Source: Phoenix dactylifera (lineage: Eukaryota; Streptophyta; Magnoliopsida; Arecales; Arecaceae). Taken from it: DNA of 64,000 nt. The notes under the pieces are model-generated. The model saw nothing but the letters and a program-made list of their open reading frames with translations, did not search any database and had not been told where the DNA came from. The position numbers and the translations under genes are program-made. The stretch covers positions 36,939,360-37,003,359 of the forward strand of contig NC_052392.1 of assembly GCF_009389715.1 (NCBI RefSeq), given 5' to 3'. This document shows positions 63,195-64,000 of this stretch, piece after piece; the first letter of the stretch is position 1, and every line of letters begins with the position of its first letter.

Positions 63195-64000
63195 ATATTT
63201 CTTCTAAACATTCAAAGTGAAGTTGCTATGTCTTTGAAGGCATGTTTTAAATATTCATCATGGCTTTGGCATTTGAGATATGGTCATCTTAACTTTGGTG
63301 CTTTAAAGCTTTTATCTAAGCATGATTTGGTGAAGGGATTGCCATTCATAGAAGATCCAAAGCAGTTTTGTGAAGGTTGTCTTCTCGGCAAGCATCATAG
63401 AAGGAGCTTTCCAAATGAAGCAATATATGGAGCATGGGAGCCACTAGAACTTGTGCACACAGATGTTTGTGGGTCAATTGTTTCTGCCTCTTTTGGTGAG
63501 CACAAATATTTTCTCATTTTTACTGATGATTTCAGTAGAAAAATATGGATTTATTTCTTGAAAAACAAATCTGAAGCTTTTAGTACTTTCAAAAGATTCA
63601 AGATATATGTTGAAAAAGAAAGTGATTATACTATTAAATCCTTGAAATCCGATAGAGGTGGAGAATTTACTTCTAAAGAATTTGAAGCTTATTGTGAAGA
63701 GAATGGAATTCGTAGACCTTTAACGGTTCCATACTCTCCACAACAAAATGGAGTTGCAGAAAGAAGAAATAGAACTATTCTTGATATGGTGAGATGCATG
63801 TTGAAAAGCAAAGGTATGCCAAAGCAATTTTGGACCGAAGCAGCAAATTGTGTTGTTTACATCTTGAATAGATGCCCCACAAATGGCTTGCGAAATATCA
63901 CACCACAAGAAGCATGGTCCAGTAAGAAGCCTATTGTTTCTCATTTAAGAGTTTTTGGAAGTATTGCTTATGCTCATTTACCGGAAGAAAAGAGAACTAA
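63195..64000 (+). pseudogene. Copia integrase region (5' part of pol, cut by the window edge)
   Basis: In the same frame as gag-protease but separated by one stop codon. The integrase zinc motif is visible (LRYGHLNFGALKLL, then CEGCLLGKHH). The DDE core is complete: HTDVCGS, FTDDFSRK, SDRGGEFTSKEF, the downstream Glu and YSPQQNGVAERRNRT. The reading frame stays open to the window end. Reverse transcriptase and RNase H would lie beyond. Because of the TGA the polyprotein would be truncated unless read through, so this copy is probably non-autonomous or dead. Confidence 0.88.

Noticed and set aside
1-64000. tRNA genes, rRNA, CRISPR arrays, operons, phage-like or toxin genes
   Set aside because: None seen. 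B-box-like GGTTCGA words (for example near 13595 and 15655) lack a matching A box and cloverleaf, and the arrays present are microsatellites or MITE palindromes.

Overview
This is a plant nuclear window, most likely from a monocot. It has intron-containing genes with GT-AG introns, GC-rich first exons, plant-specific families and dense plant transposons. A palm-like source is only an impression. Five protein-coding genes can be modelled exon by exon, and every splice phase closes. They are a stress-type NAC transcription factor (2955-4935, +), a RING-CH membrane E3 ligase (6677-9726, -, with a leader exon near 13.8-13.9 kb), a Golgi-type putative methyltransferase of the PMT24/25/26 group (18584-24531, +), organellar PRORP1, the protein-only RNase P (28987-35302, +), and a gibberellin 20-oxidase (54339-57402, -). 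They belong to separate pathways and form no cluster or operon.

The sequence between genes is mostly transposon debris. The window opens with the 3' end of a LINE: an RNase H remnant followed by a poly(A) tail. A Tourist-like MITE dimer flanked by TAA lies at 27239-28745. Intron 2 of the PMT gene holds plastid DNA from two distant plastome loci, matK and atpE. From 35.9 to 51.1 kb there is a diverged direct duplication of about 7 kb. Copy A (35928-43008) carries a decayed Mutator (mudrA) transposase that copy B (43255-51075) lacks. Copy B was later split by a 2.9-kb solo-LTR-like insert with a CATTT target duplication. A 655-bp tract is almost identical between the two copies while its flanks differ by roughly a tenth, which suggests gene conversion.

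The right end holds a 571-bp non-autonomous CACTA element (60860-61430, TAA target duplication) full of GACGCTT/AAGCGTC palindromes. Inside it is an snRNA-type promoter (upstream sequence element plus TATA at Pol III-like spacing) followed by a T9 run. This is the most unusual feature in the window. The window ends inside a Ty1/copia element: 5' LTR, tRNA-iMet primer site, gag-protease, then integrase after one in-frame stop.

Exon boundaries were placed by eye from splice motifs, reading frame and remembered family sequences. No search or alignment was run. Percentages of divergence are estimates by eye.
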